Shown: positions 1 through 9,289, counted from the first letter of the stretch. The stretch is DNA of 64,000 bases from CAVQBC01 sp963710665 (GCA_963710665.1 CAVQBC010000003.1:1302001-1366000); one strand, 5' to 3'. The notes: generated by a model not told the origin, from the letters alone. Program-made: numbers and translations.

Positions 1-640
1 TGCGCTCCGCGCCCTCCGCGTAGGGCACCGCGCGGAACTTGAAGCCCTTCTGCGCGAGCGCGGCGAGCTGGATGTCGTCGATGCCGCCCTTGCCCACGGT
101 CGCGACCGCGACCTTCCCGGGGTTCTGCTTGGCGGCCTTGCTCAGCGCCTCCCACGTCTTGTACTTGCCCTTGGTGTTGACCCACAGGCTCGACGGCGCG
201 TTGGAGATGCGGCACACCGGCTTGATCTCGTCGAGCTTGAACGAGGACGTGCCCGCCACCACGGTGGCGAGCGTGTCGGCGGGCATGATCGCCGCGGCCT
301 CGCCCGGCCGGCTCTGGAGCATCTTGGTCATGCCGGTGTTGCCCGTGGCGCCCGGCACGTTGATGACCGGGAACTGCACGCCGAGCTCCTTCTCGAGCAC
401 CGGCGCGGCGAGCCGCCCGGCCTGGTCGGACCCGACGCCCGGCCCGAAGGGGATCACCATGGTCACCGGGCGCTTGAAGTCGCCGCCGCCTCCACCGCTG
501 GCCGACTCCTCCCCGCCGGTGTCGCCGCAGCCCACGATGCCGGCCACCGGCAGCGCGAGCGCGCTGACGGCGGCCGCGATCCGTACGCGATTCCTCGATC
601 CCAACACAGTTGACGCCTTCCCCCTGAGTGTCGTTGTCAC
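1..640 (-). CDS. tctC: TctC-type tricarboxylate transporter substrate-binding lipoprotein (C-terminus cut by window edge)
   Basis: This is the extracytoplasmic solute receptor of a tripartite tricarboxylate transporter, which captures carboxylic or sulfonic acids for TctAB. About 213 residues are visible and the C-terminus lies outside the window. The N-terminus has a basic stretch, a hydrophobic core and a lipobox (IVGC, lipidated Cys38), so it is a lipoprotein. The mature part opens with the TctC pattern KRPVTMVIPFGPG, followed by a GATGNTGM stretch typical of the ligand-binding lobe. The start is the GTG at 640, whose GTGA overlaps the TGA stop of the upstream tctA, which indicates translational coupling. 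It is the last visible gene of tctB-tctA-tctC. The ligand cannot be read from sequence; the sulfonate genes further along make a sulfonated acid possible. Confidence 0.88.
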   Translation of the reverse strand, partial: MTTTLRGKASTVLGSRNRVRIAAAVSALALPVAGIVGCGDTGGEESASGGGGGDFKRPVTMVIPFGPGVGSDQAGRLAAPVLEKELGVQFPVINVPGATGNTGMTKMLQSRPGEAAAIMPADTLATVVAGTSSFKLDEIKPVCRISNAPSSLWVNTKGKYKTWEALSKAAKQNPGKVAVATVGKGGIDDIQLAALAQKGFKFRAVPYAEGAER

Positions 641-2161
641 TTGCGGGCCGCGGCGGTGTGCTCCGCGATCGCGGCCTGGGCCCTCTTGTGCTGCTTGTAC
701 GCCCGGTAGGCGAGCAGCCCGAAGGTCACGACCGTGATCGCCATCAGCACGCCGCTGATCGGTCTCGTGAAGAAGACCGTCCAGTCGTTCTGGTCGCGGA
801 TCATCGTCGTGTTGAAGTAGCGCTCCGCTAATGGCCCGAGGATCGCGCCGAGGACGAGCGGCGCGAGCGGGTAGCCGCCCCTGACCATGAAGAAGCCGAG
901 GATCCCGAAGCCGGTCATGATCCACACGTCGGAGATCGACTGGCGCAGCGCGAACGCCCCGAGGTACGCGAAGAGGGCGACGAACGCGATGATGTAGACC
1001 TCGGGCATGGCGAGCGCCCGGATCATCGGGCCGGCGGCCAGGATCCCGACGACGAACATGAGCAGGACGGCCACGAACAGGCCGGCGAAGATCTCGGCGA
1101 CGAGCTCCGGCTGCTGGCCGAAGATCTGCGGGCCCGGGTTGATGTTGTTGAGCTGGAAGACGCCGAGCAGGACCGCCGAGGCGCCGCTGCCCGGGATGCC
1201 CAGGACGAGCAGGTGGATCAGCGCGCCGCTGACGTTCGCGGTCGACGCGGCCTGGGGGGCGATGATGCCCGAGGGCGACCCGCTGCCGAGCTCGTCCTTG
1301 TGCTTGCCGAACTGCTGCTCGACGCCGTAGGAGACGAACGAGCCGACGGTGGAGCCGACGCCCGGGCCGGCGCTGATGAGCGCGCCCGTGGCCGTGCCCC
1401 GGGCGAAGCTGCCCAGGCGGTTGCGGATGGCGGCGACGCCCGGGATCGTGGTGCTCACCTTGCCCGGCTGCTGCGGGACGCGGCCCCCGAAGCGCTGGCC
1501 GAAGCGCGTGATGACCTCGGTGAGCGCGTAGACCCCGACGAGGATCGCCAGGTAGTTGATGCCGTCGCGCAGGAGGTCGGTGCCGAAGTCGTAGCGGACG
1601 GCGCCGTAGATGTCGTCGATCCCGACGGTGGCGACGAGGATCCCGCCGAACAGCGAGACGAACGACTTCGTGACGGACTTCCCGGACAGCGCGAGGACGC
1701 TCGTGAGGCCGAGCAGCACGACGGCGAAGTACTCGGCCGAGCCGAACTTCTCGCGCGAAGGACGCGAACGGCTTCGAGAGGAAGACGAGCGCCAGCCAGC
1801 CCACGAGGCCGCCGGCGAGCGCCGCGAGCGCCGCCCACCCGAGCGCCTCGGCTCCCCGGCCCCGGCGCATCATCGTATGCCCGTCCCGGAGGAGCGCCAC
1901 GTCGTTGGGTTCTCCCGGGATGTTCATCAGGATCGCCGTCAACACGCCGCCGTAGGTACCGGCGACGTAGACCGCGATCATCAGCACGAGCGCCTGCCCG
2001 GCGGTCATCGAGTAGGTGAAGGGCAGGATGAGCAGGACGCCCATCACGAACGTCAGGCCCGGCAGGACGCCGACCAGGAGCCCGACGAGGACGCCGATCA
2101 CGATCAGCGCCCAGAACGTCGGGTCGCTGGCGGCCGAGAGCATGTCTCCGAGGACGTCCAT
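637..2161 (-). pseudogene. tctA: TctA-type large membrane subunit, frameshifted
   Basis: This is the large multi-spanning permease subunit of the tripartite tricarboxylate transporter. Translation from the ATG at 2161 (GAGGAG ribosome site about 9 nt upstream) gives a normal TctA N-terminus (VLPGLTFVMGVLLILPFTYS, then MNIPGEPNDVALLRDGH) up to about position 1751. The family match then continues in the next frame from about 1749 (KFGSAEYFAVVLLGL) to the stop at 637. One extra base near 1750 explains the break. Removing it restores about 507 residues, the usual family length. Both halves are well conserved and tctB and tctC are intact, so a sequencing or assembly error is as likely as a recent mutation. 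If real, the TTT system is inactive. The stop overlaps the tctC start. Confidence 0.85.
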
Positions 2162-2210
2162 GGTCTCAGCTCCTCGTCAAGGTGGCGTGCGGGGTCGCGT
2201 CGTCGGGCGA

Positions 2211-3005
2211 TCATTGGATGCCCAGCAGTCCGTAGATGGCGACCGTGACCGCGTCGAAGACGCCGACCCCGGTCGGCAGCGCGACGTAGACGACGCCGAC
2301 GAAGACCACGGTCGCGACGAGCGCCCCGCCGATCCCCACGAGCGGCACGTACCACTTGCGCTGGCCGCCGATCCAGATGAAGACGGTCAGGAACACGGCC
2401 GTGGCGATCATGAAGCCGAGGAACATCGTGGCGAAGACGTAGCCCACGGCCAGGCCCATCGCGATGGCCACGCGCGTGTAGTCGAACGGCGCCTCGTCCT
2501 CGTCCGCGTCGAACGGCGTGTGGATCTTGACGATCGGGTGATGACGGGCGCGGACCGCCTGGAAGATGCGGGCCAGCAGGGCGATCGCCATGCCGGTGGC
2601 GGCGAGGCGGGGCCAGAAGCCCGGGCCGAGCTGGCCCGGCTCGGCCGCGTTCGTGAAGTTGCCGGCGAGGTAGAACGCGTAGCCCACCGCGATCAGCAGG
2701 ACGACCTCGGGCAGGATGGAGATCAGGAGCGCGCGCATCGAGGAGTCGCGCTCGATCACCTCGACCCTCGGGCCGTCGGCCTCGTGGGTGTCCCCCGTCT
2801 CCGCGTCGGGCTCGGCGACGATCGTGCCGCCGGCCTTATGCGAGTCCGTGGACGCGCTCTCGTCGGCGGTCCCGGTCGAGGATTCCTCCCGCCAGCCGAC
2901 CGGCTCCGTCGACTGGCCCGTTCCTTGCCCAGGTTCGGCGTCCCGGCCGGTCGGCTCGGTCGCCTTCTCCCCGGACGATCCGTTGCCCCGTCCGTTACGG
3001 TCCAT
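2211..3005 (-). CDS. tctB: TctB-type small membrane subunit with long hydrophilic N-terminus
   Basis: This 264-residue protein is the small membrane component of the tripartite tricarboxylate transporter. The C-terminal 175 residues have about four membrane segments and the TctB-like sequence GPGFWPRLAATGMAIALL. The first 85 residues are unusual for the family: a hydrophilic stretch rich in Gly, Glu, Ser and Thr with no predicted fold, probably a disordered cytoplasmic tail. The start ATG at 3005 follows a strong GAGGGAGGG ribosome site. It is the first gene of the tctB-tctA-tctC operon and is divergent from a TauE-type exporter; the intervening region carries a candidate operator at 3079-3094. 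Confidence 0.85.
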   Translation of the reverse strand: MDRNGRGNGSSGEKATEPTGRDAEPGQGTGQSTEPVGWREESSTGTADESASTDSHKAGGTIVAEPDAETGDTHEADGPRVEVIERDSSMRALLISILPEVVLLIAVGYAFYLAGNFTNAAEPGQLGPGFWPRLAATGMAIALLARIFQAVRARHHPIVKIHTPFDADEDEAPFDYTRVAIAMGLAVGYVFATMFLGFMIATAVFLTVFIWIGGQRKWYVPLVGIGGALVATVVFVGVVYVALPTGVGVFDAVTVAIYGLLGIQ

Positions 3006-3078
3006 TGCCCTCCCTCACGGCGTCGGATACCCCCGGCCCGCGCTCCAGAAACGGCCCTCCCGCCGATTCTGGAATAGC

Positions 3079-3094
3079 ATTTCACGATGTGATG
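3079..3094. promoter_or_regulatory. Candidate IclR-type operator between tctB and tauE-like gene
   Basis: ATTTCACGATGTGATG matches 13 of 16 positions of the box in front of xsc (46107-46122). It lies in the 121-nt divergent region between tctB and the TauE-like gene, so it could control both. Binding by the IclR protein encoded at 49175 is inference. Confidence 0.4.
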
Positions 3095-3126
3095 CTTAGT
3101 GCGTTGTACCCGATGGAGGCCGCTTG

Positions 3127-3852
3127 ATGCTCGCGATTGCCGGGGTCGGCGTCTTCGCCGCGGCGTTCATGGGCGGGACAACCGGGTTCGGGTTCGGGCT
3201 CGTCCTGCTGCCGTGGCTGCTCGCCCTCGGGTTCCCGCTGCCGTTCGTGATCACCGCGATCATGGGGATGACCTGCGCGATCCGCCTCGGGACCGTGGTG
3301 CGCCTGCACGCCGCGATCGACCGCCGCCGCGCCGCGATGATGCTGGCCGCCAGCGTCCCGGGGGCGATCCTCGGGGTGTGGACGCTCGAGGCGGTCGACG
3401 AGCGCGTGCTGCAGATCGCCGCGGGTGCACTCGTGATGCTCGTGGCGCTCGCGCTCGCGCTCGCGCGCGGCCACGGGCAGCCGGCGGCCCCGCTGCGCGG
3501 TGGCCCCACGCTCGCGGGCGCGGCGGGCGGCTTCCTCGGCACGACGACGTCGCTGTCCGGCGTCGCGCCCGCCCTCCTCCTCGCGCGCGAGCGCGTGACT
3601 CCGCGCCGGGCGATCGCCAACATGGCGGCCTACTCGGTGGCGGTCAGCCTGCTCGTGCTCGGGATGCTGGCCGCCCACGGCGCGCTCGTGCGGGAGGCGC
3701 TCGTCCCCGCCGCGCTGCTGTGGCTGCCCGCGGCGCTCGCGGGCACGTGGGCGGGGACGTCGCTCGGCAGCCGCCTGTCGGGACCCGTGTTCCGCCGGCT
3801 CACGCTCGGCCTCGTGCTCGTGTGCGGGCTGGTCAGCGTCGTCTCGGCGTGA
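3127..3852 (+). CDS. TauE/SafE family anion permease, probable sulfite or organosulfur exporter
   Basis: This 241-residue polytopic membrane protein belongs to the TauE/SafE (DUF81) family, whose studied members export sulfite, sulfoacetate or related anions. It has about eight hydrophobic segments in two similar halves with family Gly-rich motifs (FMGGTTGFGFGLVLLPW near the start and GGFLGTTTSLSG in the second half). I chose the ATG at 3127, not the adjacent TTG at 3124, because GGAGG at 3115-3119 sits 7 nt upstream. It is divergent from tctB and its 3' end overlaps the convergent CSLREA gene by 20 nt. Release of sulfite by Xsc elsewhere in the window gives it a plausible job, but sequence alone does not fix the substrate. 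Confidence 0.8.
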   Translation: MLAIAGVGVFAAAFMGGTTGFGFGLVLLPWLLALGFPLPFVITAIMGMTCAIRLGTVVRLHAAIDRRRAAMMLAASVPGAILGVWTLEAVDERVLQIAAGALVMLVALALALARGHGQPAAPLRGGPTLAGAAGGFLGTTTSLSGVAPALLLARERVTPRRAIANMAAYSVAVSLLVLGMLAAHGALVREALVPAALLWLPAALAGTWAGTSLGSRLSGPVFRRLTLGLVLVCGLVSVVSA

Positions 3853-5368
3853 GGATCCTCCCGACGGCCACGCCGCGGCCGATCTTCGCGTTGGTGGCGG
3901 CCGACAGCCTGACCCTCAGCGTCTCCGTGCGCTCGGGGCGCCGGTCGGCCAGCACCGGGACCTTGAAGGTCTTCTTCGTCTGCCCGGGCCGGAACCGCAG
4001 CTTGGCGAACCGCTTCGCGTAGTCCAGGCCGGCCCGCGCCGTGCGATCCGCGGTCGCGGCGCGGACGGTCACGACCTTCTTGACGGGCTTCGAGAGCACG
4101 ACCGCGAAGCTCAGGATGCCGATCCGCGGGAGCCGCTGTGCCGCCGTGGCGCCGGTGACCTCCTCGACCTTCGCGTCGGTGACCGAGACCTTCGCCTGCC
4201 CCTTTGCCTCCCGCTCGTAGGACCCGGCGTCGCAGCCGGTCTTCCCGTCGTCGTTGCCGTCCTGGGGCACGGCGACGCCGCGGATGTCCGTGCCCTCGCA
4301 CGTCCGCTCGGTGTCGATGTCGGTCGCGGGGCTGTCGGCGCTCAGGGCGTAGGAGACCGGGGCGCCGGCGAGCCCCGACACGAACCGGGGATCGCCGGTC
4401 TTGTCGCTCGTGGCCTCGAACCCGCACGACGCGTCGCCCTGGAGGTTGTCGTAGACCTCGATCACCCTCCCGGCCTCCCGCGAGCAGTCGCCGCCGGTGT
4501 TCTGGGCGATGAGCGTGTACGAGGGCAGGACGGTCGCCTGGTTGTTGCCCATCCACAGGCCGCCGCCCTTGCCGGCGGGGGCCGTGTTCTGCGCGACCGT
4601 CACGTGGCTCATGTTCAGCCGGCCGAGGTTCTCGAGGCCGCCGCCGTGGGACTCGGAGCGGTTCTGGGCGATCGTCACCCAGTCCAGCGACGCCGTGGCG
4701 CCGCCGGCGTTGGTGATGCCGCCGCCGCCCCATGGTGTCGTCGTCGTCGCCACGGGCGGCGAGGCGCTGTTGTCCACGACCACGTGGGAGAGGTCGATGT
4801 CTCCGTGGTTGTGGATCGCGCCGCCGTGGAAGTGCCCGCTGGCGCTGTCGTAGTCGCCGAAGCCCTGCGTGAGCCGGACGCCCTCGAGCTTGAGCACGCC
4901 CAGCGCCGACGTCGCCACCTGCGGGTTCTTGGCGTGGACGTCGAAGATGCGGGCCCCGCCCAGCCCGTTGATCACGGTCTTGCCGGGACCCTCGCCCTTG
5001 ATGCTGACGGCGTTCGAGATGTCGAGGTCGCCGCCCTCGGGATACACCCTGGAGGGAAACTGGGGCCCGTACTCGAAGCTGCCGGAGGAGATCGTGAGGT
5101 AATAGGTACCGGCGGGCAGCACGATGTCGCCGCCCGCGACGTCCGCCTCCTGGACGGCGGCGCGCAGGGTGCAGGACCCGTCGCGGGTCGACGCGCACTT
5201 GCCGTCGCCCGGCGTCGCGTCGGCCGCATCGGTGGTGTCGTCGACGTTGAAGACCGGCGCCGCGCCGGCCCCCACGGTGCTCAGGATGAGGACGAACCCG
5301 AGGAAGACGGCCGTAAGCCCTCCGAGGACGACGGTCCTCTCGCGGGCCCCGGGACGGTGGGAGGGCAT
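3833..5368 (-). CDS. Secreted CSLREA-type right-handed beta-helix protein with C-terminal Calx-beta-like domain
   Basis: This 511-residue exported protein has no enzymatic motif. An N-terminal hydrophobic signal segment (residues about 12-37) ends near AGAAP. A CSLREA-like motif follows (CTLRAAVQEAD, from Cys66), which marks a family of surface proteins. Residues 90-370 form repetitive Asn/Gly-rich strands (ITNAGGATASL, LENLGRLNMSHVTVAQN) typical of a right-handed beta-helix, and end in a choice-of-anchor-like segment (DIRGVAVPQDG). Residues 385-511 resemble a Calx-beta domain (RAGLDYAKRF, PVLADRRPERTETLRVRLS). It is probably attached to or released at the cell surface. It is transcribed alone and is convergent with the TauE-like gene, overlapping it by 20 nt. 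Confidence 0.75.
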   Translation of the reverse strand: MPSHRPGARERTVVLGGLTAVFLGFVLILSTVGAGAAPVFNVDDTTDAADATPGDGKCASTRDGSCTLRAAVQEADVAGGDIVLPAGTYYLTISSGSFEYGPQFPSRVYPEGGDLDISNAVSIKGEGPGKTVINGLGGARIFDVHAKNPQVATSALGVLKLEGVRLTQGFGDYDSASGHFHGGAIHNHGDIDLSHVVVDNSASPPVATTTTPWGGGGITNAGGATASLDWVTIAQNRSESHGGGLENLGRLNMSHVTVAQNTAPAGKGGGLWMGNNQATVLPSYTLIAQNTGGDCSREAGRVIEVYDNLQGDASCGFEATSDKTGDPRFVSGLAGAPVSYALSADSPATDIDTERTCEGTDIRGVAVPQDGNDDGKTGCDAGSYEREAKGQAKVSVTDAKVEEVTGATAAQRLPRIGILSFAVVLSKPVKKVVTVRAATADRTARAGLDYAKRFAKLRFRPGQTKKTFKVPVLADRRPERTETLRVRLSAATNAKIGRGVAVGRILTPRRR

Positions 5369-5430
5369 GCGGCCGACCCTCTCATTTCCTGACCGCCGAC
5401 GCCAGCCTCGACGCGCGCCCGCTTAAGGAC

Positions 5431-5467
5431 GAAGCCCGCCCGCTCGCAGGGCGAACGGACGGGCTTC
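5431..5467 (-). terminator. Hairpin after the 39-residue peptide gene
   Basis: GAAGCCCG (5431-5438) pairs with CGGGCTTC (5460-5467), and a smaller inner hairpin GCCC/GGGC lies in the loop. It sits 29 nt downstream of the small gene's stop. There is no clear T tract, as is common in high-GC actinobacteria. Confidence 0.55.
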
Positions 5468-5495
5468 GGGGGAGGAGGACCGGGCCGGCGAGGGG

Positions 5496-5615
5496 CTAGG
5501 CGAGCGGCGCCTTCTGGTCGAAGTAGGGGCGCGACTCGGCGCCGAACTTGACCGCGAGGGCGTCGATCGCGCCGAACAGCGCCAGCGGGACGACGACGGC
5601 GATCAGGAGGCTCAT
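5496..5615 (-). CDS. 39-residue membrane peptide
   Basis: This small ORF encodes 39 residues: an N-terminal hydrophobic segment (MSLLIAVVVPLALFGAIDAL) followed by a polar tail with the pattern KFGAESRPYFDQKAPLA. Similar short membrane proteins ending in an (F/W)GA(D/E)SR motif are scattered through actinobacterial genomes, without known function as far as I know. Support for reality comes from a GATACT hexamer exactly 6 nt before the ATG, which is leaderless geometry repeated elsewhere in this window, and from a hairpin terminator just after the stop. It has no ribosome site. It is divergent from the LysR gene at 5686. Function unknown. Confidence 0.6.
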   Translation of the reverse strand: MSLLIAVVVPLALFGAIDALAVKFGAESRPYFDQKAPLA

Positions 5616-5621
5616 GGCGGC

Positions 5622-5627
5622 AGTATC
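5622..5627 (-). promoter_or_regulatory. Minus-10 element for leaderless peptide gene
   Basis: GATACT lies 6 nt before the ATG at 5615, so transcription would start at or next to the A of the start codon. The same spacing occurs at 18466 and 61589. Confidence 0.45.
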
Positions 5628-5685
5628 GGTCCGGCCCATCCAAAGCTGTAGGCTTGGCTGACTTGAGGATCAGAAGGCTGCACCT

Positions 5686-6657
5686 ATGGCTCTTGGGTGC
5701 GGATCGGCACAGTGTGCGCCTCCGATGACCCTCCAGCAGCTCGCCTACTTCCTGGCCGCCATCGAGCACGGCTCGTTCTCGGCCGCCGCCGAGACGCTGC
5801 GCATGGCCCAGCCGAGCCTCTCGGACCAGATCCGCCGCCTCGAGGCCGAGCTCGGCGTTCCCCTGTTCATCCGCGTCGGGCGCGGCCTCGAGCTGACCGA
5901 GGCCGGGCGCGCGCTGCGCCCGCACGCCGAGCGCACGCTGCTCGAGGCGCAGGCCGCCGCGGAGTCGGTGCAGGAGGTCCGCACCCTGGTCGGCGGACGC
6001 GTCACGTTCGGGACCTTCGGCAGCGCGCACCACTACCTGCTGGCCGGGCTCGTGGCGGACTTCCGGCGCCGGCACCCGGACGTGCGGGTGCGCGTGCTCG
6101 GCCAGAACTCCGCCGAGGTCGCCGACGCGGTCCGCGAGGGCCGGCTGGAGGCGGGCCTGATCGTGCTGCCGGTCGACGACCGCGGGCTGGCGGTGCGGCC
6201 GATGTCCCAGGAGGAGGTCGTCTACGTCAGCGCCGATCCCGAGCGCCTCACGGAACCGGTGACCGTCGAGCGCCTCGCGAGCGCGCCGCTGATCCTGCCG
6301 GATGCGCGCTGGGCCGAGGAGGACCCGACCCGGCGGCAGCTGCGCGAGCGCGCGCAGCGGGCGGGCGTCTCGATCATCCCGGAGATCGAGGTCGAGTATC
6401 TGACCGCGGCGCTGGACCTCGCCGCGCGCGGCGTGGGCGACACGCTCGCCACGCGCCAGGTGGTCGTGGGGCGCGGCTTCGCGCGGCGGCTCGGCTGGGT
6501 TCCCTTCGACCCACCGCTGTACGACACGTTCGCGTTCGTGACGCGCGCCAACGTCCACCTCTCGCCGGCGACCCGCGTGTTCCTCGAGCTCGCCGAGAAG
6601 CACCTCGAGGCGCTGCGGCGGCGTGTCGAGACGCAGGAATCCGCCGTCGGGACCTGA
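5686..6657 (+). CDS. LysR family transcriptional regulator
   Basis: This regulator of 310-323 residues has an N-terminal winged helix-turn-helix (MTLQQLAYFLAAIEHGSFSA, then SLSDQIRRLEAELGVPLF) and a C-terminal periplasmic-binding-protein-like effector domain (residues about 100-300). Two starts are possible. ATG 5686 has an AGAAGG ribosome site 8 nt upstream and adds 13 residues. ATG 5725 matches the usual LysR beginning but has no ribosome site. The upstream start is reported. It stands alone, divergent from the 39-residue peptide, and is followed 61 nt later by the GAF regulator. Its target and effector are unknown. Confidence 0.85.
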   Translation: MALGCGSAQCAPPMTLQQLAYFLAAIEHGSFSAAAETLRMAQPSLSDQIRRLEAELGVPLFIRVGRGLELTEAGRALRPHAERTLLEAQAAAESVQEVRTLVGGRVTFGTFGSAHHYLLAGLVADFRRRHPDVRVRVLGQNSAEVADAVREGRLEAGLIVLPVDDRGLAVRPMSQEEVVYVSADPERLTEPVTVERLASAPLILPDARWAEEDPTRRQLRERAQRAGVSIIPEIEVEYLTAALDLAARGVGDTLATRQVVVGRGFARRLGWVPFDPPLYDTFAFVTRANVHLSPATRVFLELAEKHLEALRRRVETQESAVGT

Positions 6658-6718
6658 GACGGCGGTTGCGTCAGACTGCAGACAGGGTAGTTTCTGGATG
6701 GAGGAGGGACACTGACGA

Positions 6719-8050
6719 ATGCCCAACGCCTGGGTCGCTGTCGATGCCGGGATCGACCCCCGGTCCTGGGCGCGCCTGTTGCGCCGCGCGTACAACCGCG
6801 CGGTGAGCGGCGGCGGCGCGCCGACGATCGTGCGCGACGTGGTGTCGGCGTCGTGGGTGCGCTCGGAGGCCGCGGGCCTCGACCCGGAGGAGCGGGCGCC
6901 GATCATGCTCGAGCGTGCCGAGGCGTGCCGCCTCTTCCAGCGCCACCCGCTCGCGCCGCTGCTGCACATCGTCGAGAGCGTGCTGGTCGGCGTCGCCGAG
7001 TACGCCCACCAGGTCGTCGCCATCGCCGACCGCGACGGGACGGTGCTGTGGACCGGCGGCAACGCCGAGACGCTGCACGCCGCCGAGCGGATCCACCTCA
7101 AGCCCGGTGCCCTCTGGAGCGAGGCGAGCGTCGGGACCAACGCCCTCGGCACCTCGCTCGTGCTCGACCACCCGCTGCAGATCTTCGCCGCCGAGCACTT
7201 CAAGCAGACGATGCACGGCTGGTCCTCGGCGGCCGCGCCGATCCACGACCCCGAGACCGGCGAGCTGCTGGGCGCCGTCACCCTCTCGGGACCCGTCAAC
7301 GCCGCCCATCCGCACGGCTTCTCGCTCGTCGTCGCGAGCGCGCAGATCCTCGAGGCCCACCTCGCCCACGAGGCGGCGCACCGCGACGAGCGCCTCAAGG
7401 TCGAGTACCTCGAGCGCGTCGTGTGCGGCTGCCCGGAGGCGAGCGCCGTCGTGAACTCCACCGGCCACGTCCTGCTGGCGATGCCGCCCGGGTGGCTGGG
7501 GCGCAAGCTGCGCCTCTCCGGCGACGGCGTCCCGCTGGCGCCGTCGGCCGAGGAGGTCCGGCTCGAGCCGCTGGCCGACGGCGACGGCTACCTGGTCCTG
7601 CGCGGGCCCGCCGAGCAGGCGGACGTGTCGCGGCCCCTGATGCACCTCCAGGTGCTCGGGCGCGAGCGAGCGCACGTCGAGGTCGACGGCCGCGGCTTCG
7701 ACCTCTCGCTGCGCCACAGCGAGATCCTCGTGATCCTCGCCCAGCACCCCGACGGCGTGACCGAGCAGGACCTGGCCTCGGCGCTCTACGGGACGCCGAT
7801 CAAGAGCGTCACGATCCGCGCGGAGATCTCGCGCCTGCACAAGCTGCTCGGTCCCGTCATCCGGACGCGGCCGTATCGCATCGCGGCCGACGTGCGGGCG
7901 GACTTCCTCGAGCTCGAGGCGCTGCTCGACGGCGGCCACCACGAGCGGGTCGCGCAGATGGACAGCCGTGACCTGCTGCCGTCCTCCGAGGCGCCCGCCA
8001 TCGTCGACCAGCGCGCGCGCCTGGCGATGAACGGCCGCGCGCCGGTCTAG
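6719..8050 (+). CDS. GAF-domain transcriptional regulator with C-terminal winged helix
   Basis: This 443-residue protein resembles actinobacterial GAF regulators of the AcoR-like sensory type. Residues 80-230 form a GAF-like sensor (QVVAIADRDGTVLWTGGN, then SVGTNALGTSLVLDHPLQIF, HDPETGELLGAVTLSG). The C-terminal residues 340-410 form a winged helix (HSEILVILAQHPDGVTEQDL, SVTIRAEISRLHKLLG). There is no AAA domain, so it is not a sigma-54 activator. GAGGAGG lies 11 nt before the ATG. It is next to the folate/Rieske region and is a reasonable candidate for binding the direct-repeat boxes at 9162, 11604 and 14199, but this is only positional inference. Its last 4 nt overlap the convergent GcvT-like gene. 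Confidence 0.78.
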   Translation: MPNAWVAVDAGIDPRSWARLLRRAYNRAVSGGGAPTIVRDVVSASWVRSEAAGLDPEERAPIMLERAEACRLFQRHPLAPLLHIVESVLVGVAEYAHQVVAIADRDGTVLWTGGNAETLHAAERIHLKPGALWSEASVGTNALGTSLVLDHPLQIFAAEHFKQTMHGWSSAAAPIHDPETGELLGAVTLSGPVNAAHPHGFSLVVASAQILEAHLAHEAAHRDERLKVEYLERVVCGCPEASAVVNSTGHVLLAMPPGWLGRKLRLSGDGVPLAPSAEEVRLEPLADGDGYLVLRGPAEQADVSRPLMHLQVLGRERAHVEVDGRGFDLSLRHSEILVILAQHPDGVTEQDLASALYGTPIKSVTIRAEISRLHKLLGPVIRTRPYRIAADVRADFLELEALLDGGHHERVAQMDSRDLLPSSEAPAIVDQRARLAMNGRAPV

Positions 8051-9124
8051 GAGGCCCGCGGCCGGGCCTTGGCGGGGTCGTAGAGCGGCACGGGGCGCAC
8101 GACGGCGCCCGTCCGCTCCGCGCCGACCTCGACCCGCTCGCCGTCGGCGGCGGCGCCGGCGTCGAGGACCGCGAGGCCGATCACGGCGCCGAGCGTGGGG
8201 CTCGCGCACGCGCTCGTGAGCGCGCCGACGGACCGCCCGGCCCGGGAGACCGCCGCGCCGCGCGACGGGACCGCGTCGCCGTCGAGCACGAGCGCCCGGA
8301 GCCGCCGCGGGGGATGCGCGGCGACGGCGGCAAGCGCGTCGCCGCCCACGACCACCCGCCCGTTCAGCCGGACGACGGCGTCGAGCGACACGTCGTAGGG
8401 GCTGGTCCGGCGGCTCACGAACTCCGCGCCCAGCAGCGGGAGCCCGGCCTCGATGCGCAGCGTCTCCACCGCCGCGAACCCGTACGGACGCGCGCCGGCC
8501 TCGACGAGGGCCGCCCACAGGCGCTCGCCCCCGGCGGGCGCGCAGAACAGCTCGTAGCCCAGCTCCCCCGAGTAGCCGATCCGCGAGAGCCGGCACGCGA
8601 CGCCGGCGACGTCCACCGGCTCGGTGGCGACGCGGAAGTACTCGAGGCCCGCGACCGGCGCGCCGAGCTCCGCCAGCAACTCGCGCGAGCGCGGGCCCTG
8701 GACCTGCAGCTTCGCCAGCTCGCCCGCGGGGGCGACGCCGGGCACGTGGGCGGCGAGGTGCTCGCCGTCGGAGGCCAGTGACGTGATCACCCACACCCGC
8801 TCGGCGCCGAGCACGTACACCGTGCCGTCGTTGATCATCGCCCCGGCCGCATCGCACAGCGCGCCATAGCGGATGCGCCCGGGCTCCGCGCCGGCGACGG
8901 GGTTGGTGAACACGCGATCGACGGCGGCCGCGGCGCCCGGCCCGCGGACCTCCCAGATGCGAAGCGGCGAGATGTCCCAGACGCCCACCCCCGTGCGGAC
9001 CGCGTGGTGCTCGGCCGAGCGGGTCGCCGAAGTGGTCGGCCCAGACGCCGCCGGCGAACTCGGCGAACGTCGCCCCGTGGCGCTCCTGGAGGTCGTGCAG
9101 CGGGCTCCGGACGGCGGCGGGCAC
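8047..9124 (-). pseudogene. GcvT/aminomethyltransferase-family folate-dependent protein, frameshifted
   Basis: This is a folate-binding protein of the GcvT family, which includes glycine-cleavage T protein and THF-dependent demethylases such as LigM, DesA and DmdA. The N-terminus (SPLHDLQERHGATFAEFAGG) begins at GTG 9124, the only start in that frame, and runs to about 9017. The match resumes one frame over (EHHAVRTGVGVWDISPLRIW) and continues to the stop at 8047. A single extra base near 9016 accounts for it, and removing it gives about 358 residues, a normal length. Family features such as LQVQGPRSRELLAEL and GYSGELGYELF are intact. It is divergent from the Rieske-fusion gene and shares its control region. 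A role as a C1-transferring demethylase fits the nearby fhs gene; the substrate is unknown. Confidence 0.72.
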
Positions 9125-9161
9125 CTCCGCAACGTAGCCCGCCGGACGCGCGCCAGTGGGA

Positions 9162-9219
9162 GCAACAGCATTGCAACAGGGCGGGGCGGGTACGCCGCAG
9201 GAGACGCGCCGGGGACACT
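9162..9219 (+). promoter_or_regulatory. Direct-repeat activator box and minus-10 element, copy 1
   Basis: GCAAC at 9162 and TGCAACA ending at 9178 are spaced 11 nt apart. An ACACT element (9215-9219) starts 37 nt after the repeat. The same arrangement occurs at 11604 and 14199. The box is 112 nt before the ATG at 9290 and 38 nt before the divergent GcvT-like start. Confidence 0.55.
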
Positions 9220-9289
9220 GCTCTCCGCCGTCGAACCATCGTCGCGGTCACCCGCGGCGCCGGCCTGAACCCGGAGGGGGCCTGAGCAC

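Noticed and set aside
1741..1760. Programmed frameshift in tctA
   Set aside because: No slippery heptamer or downstream structure was seen, and similar single-base breaks occur in unrelated genes nearby, which favours error or mutation.
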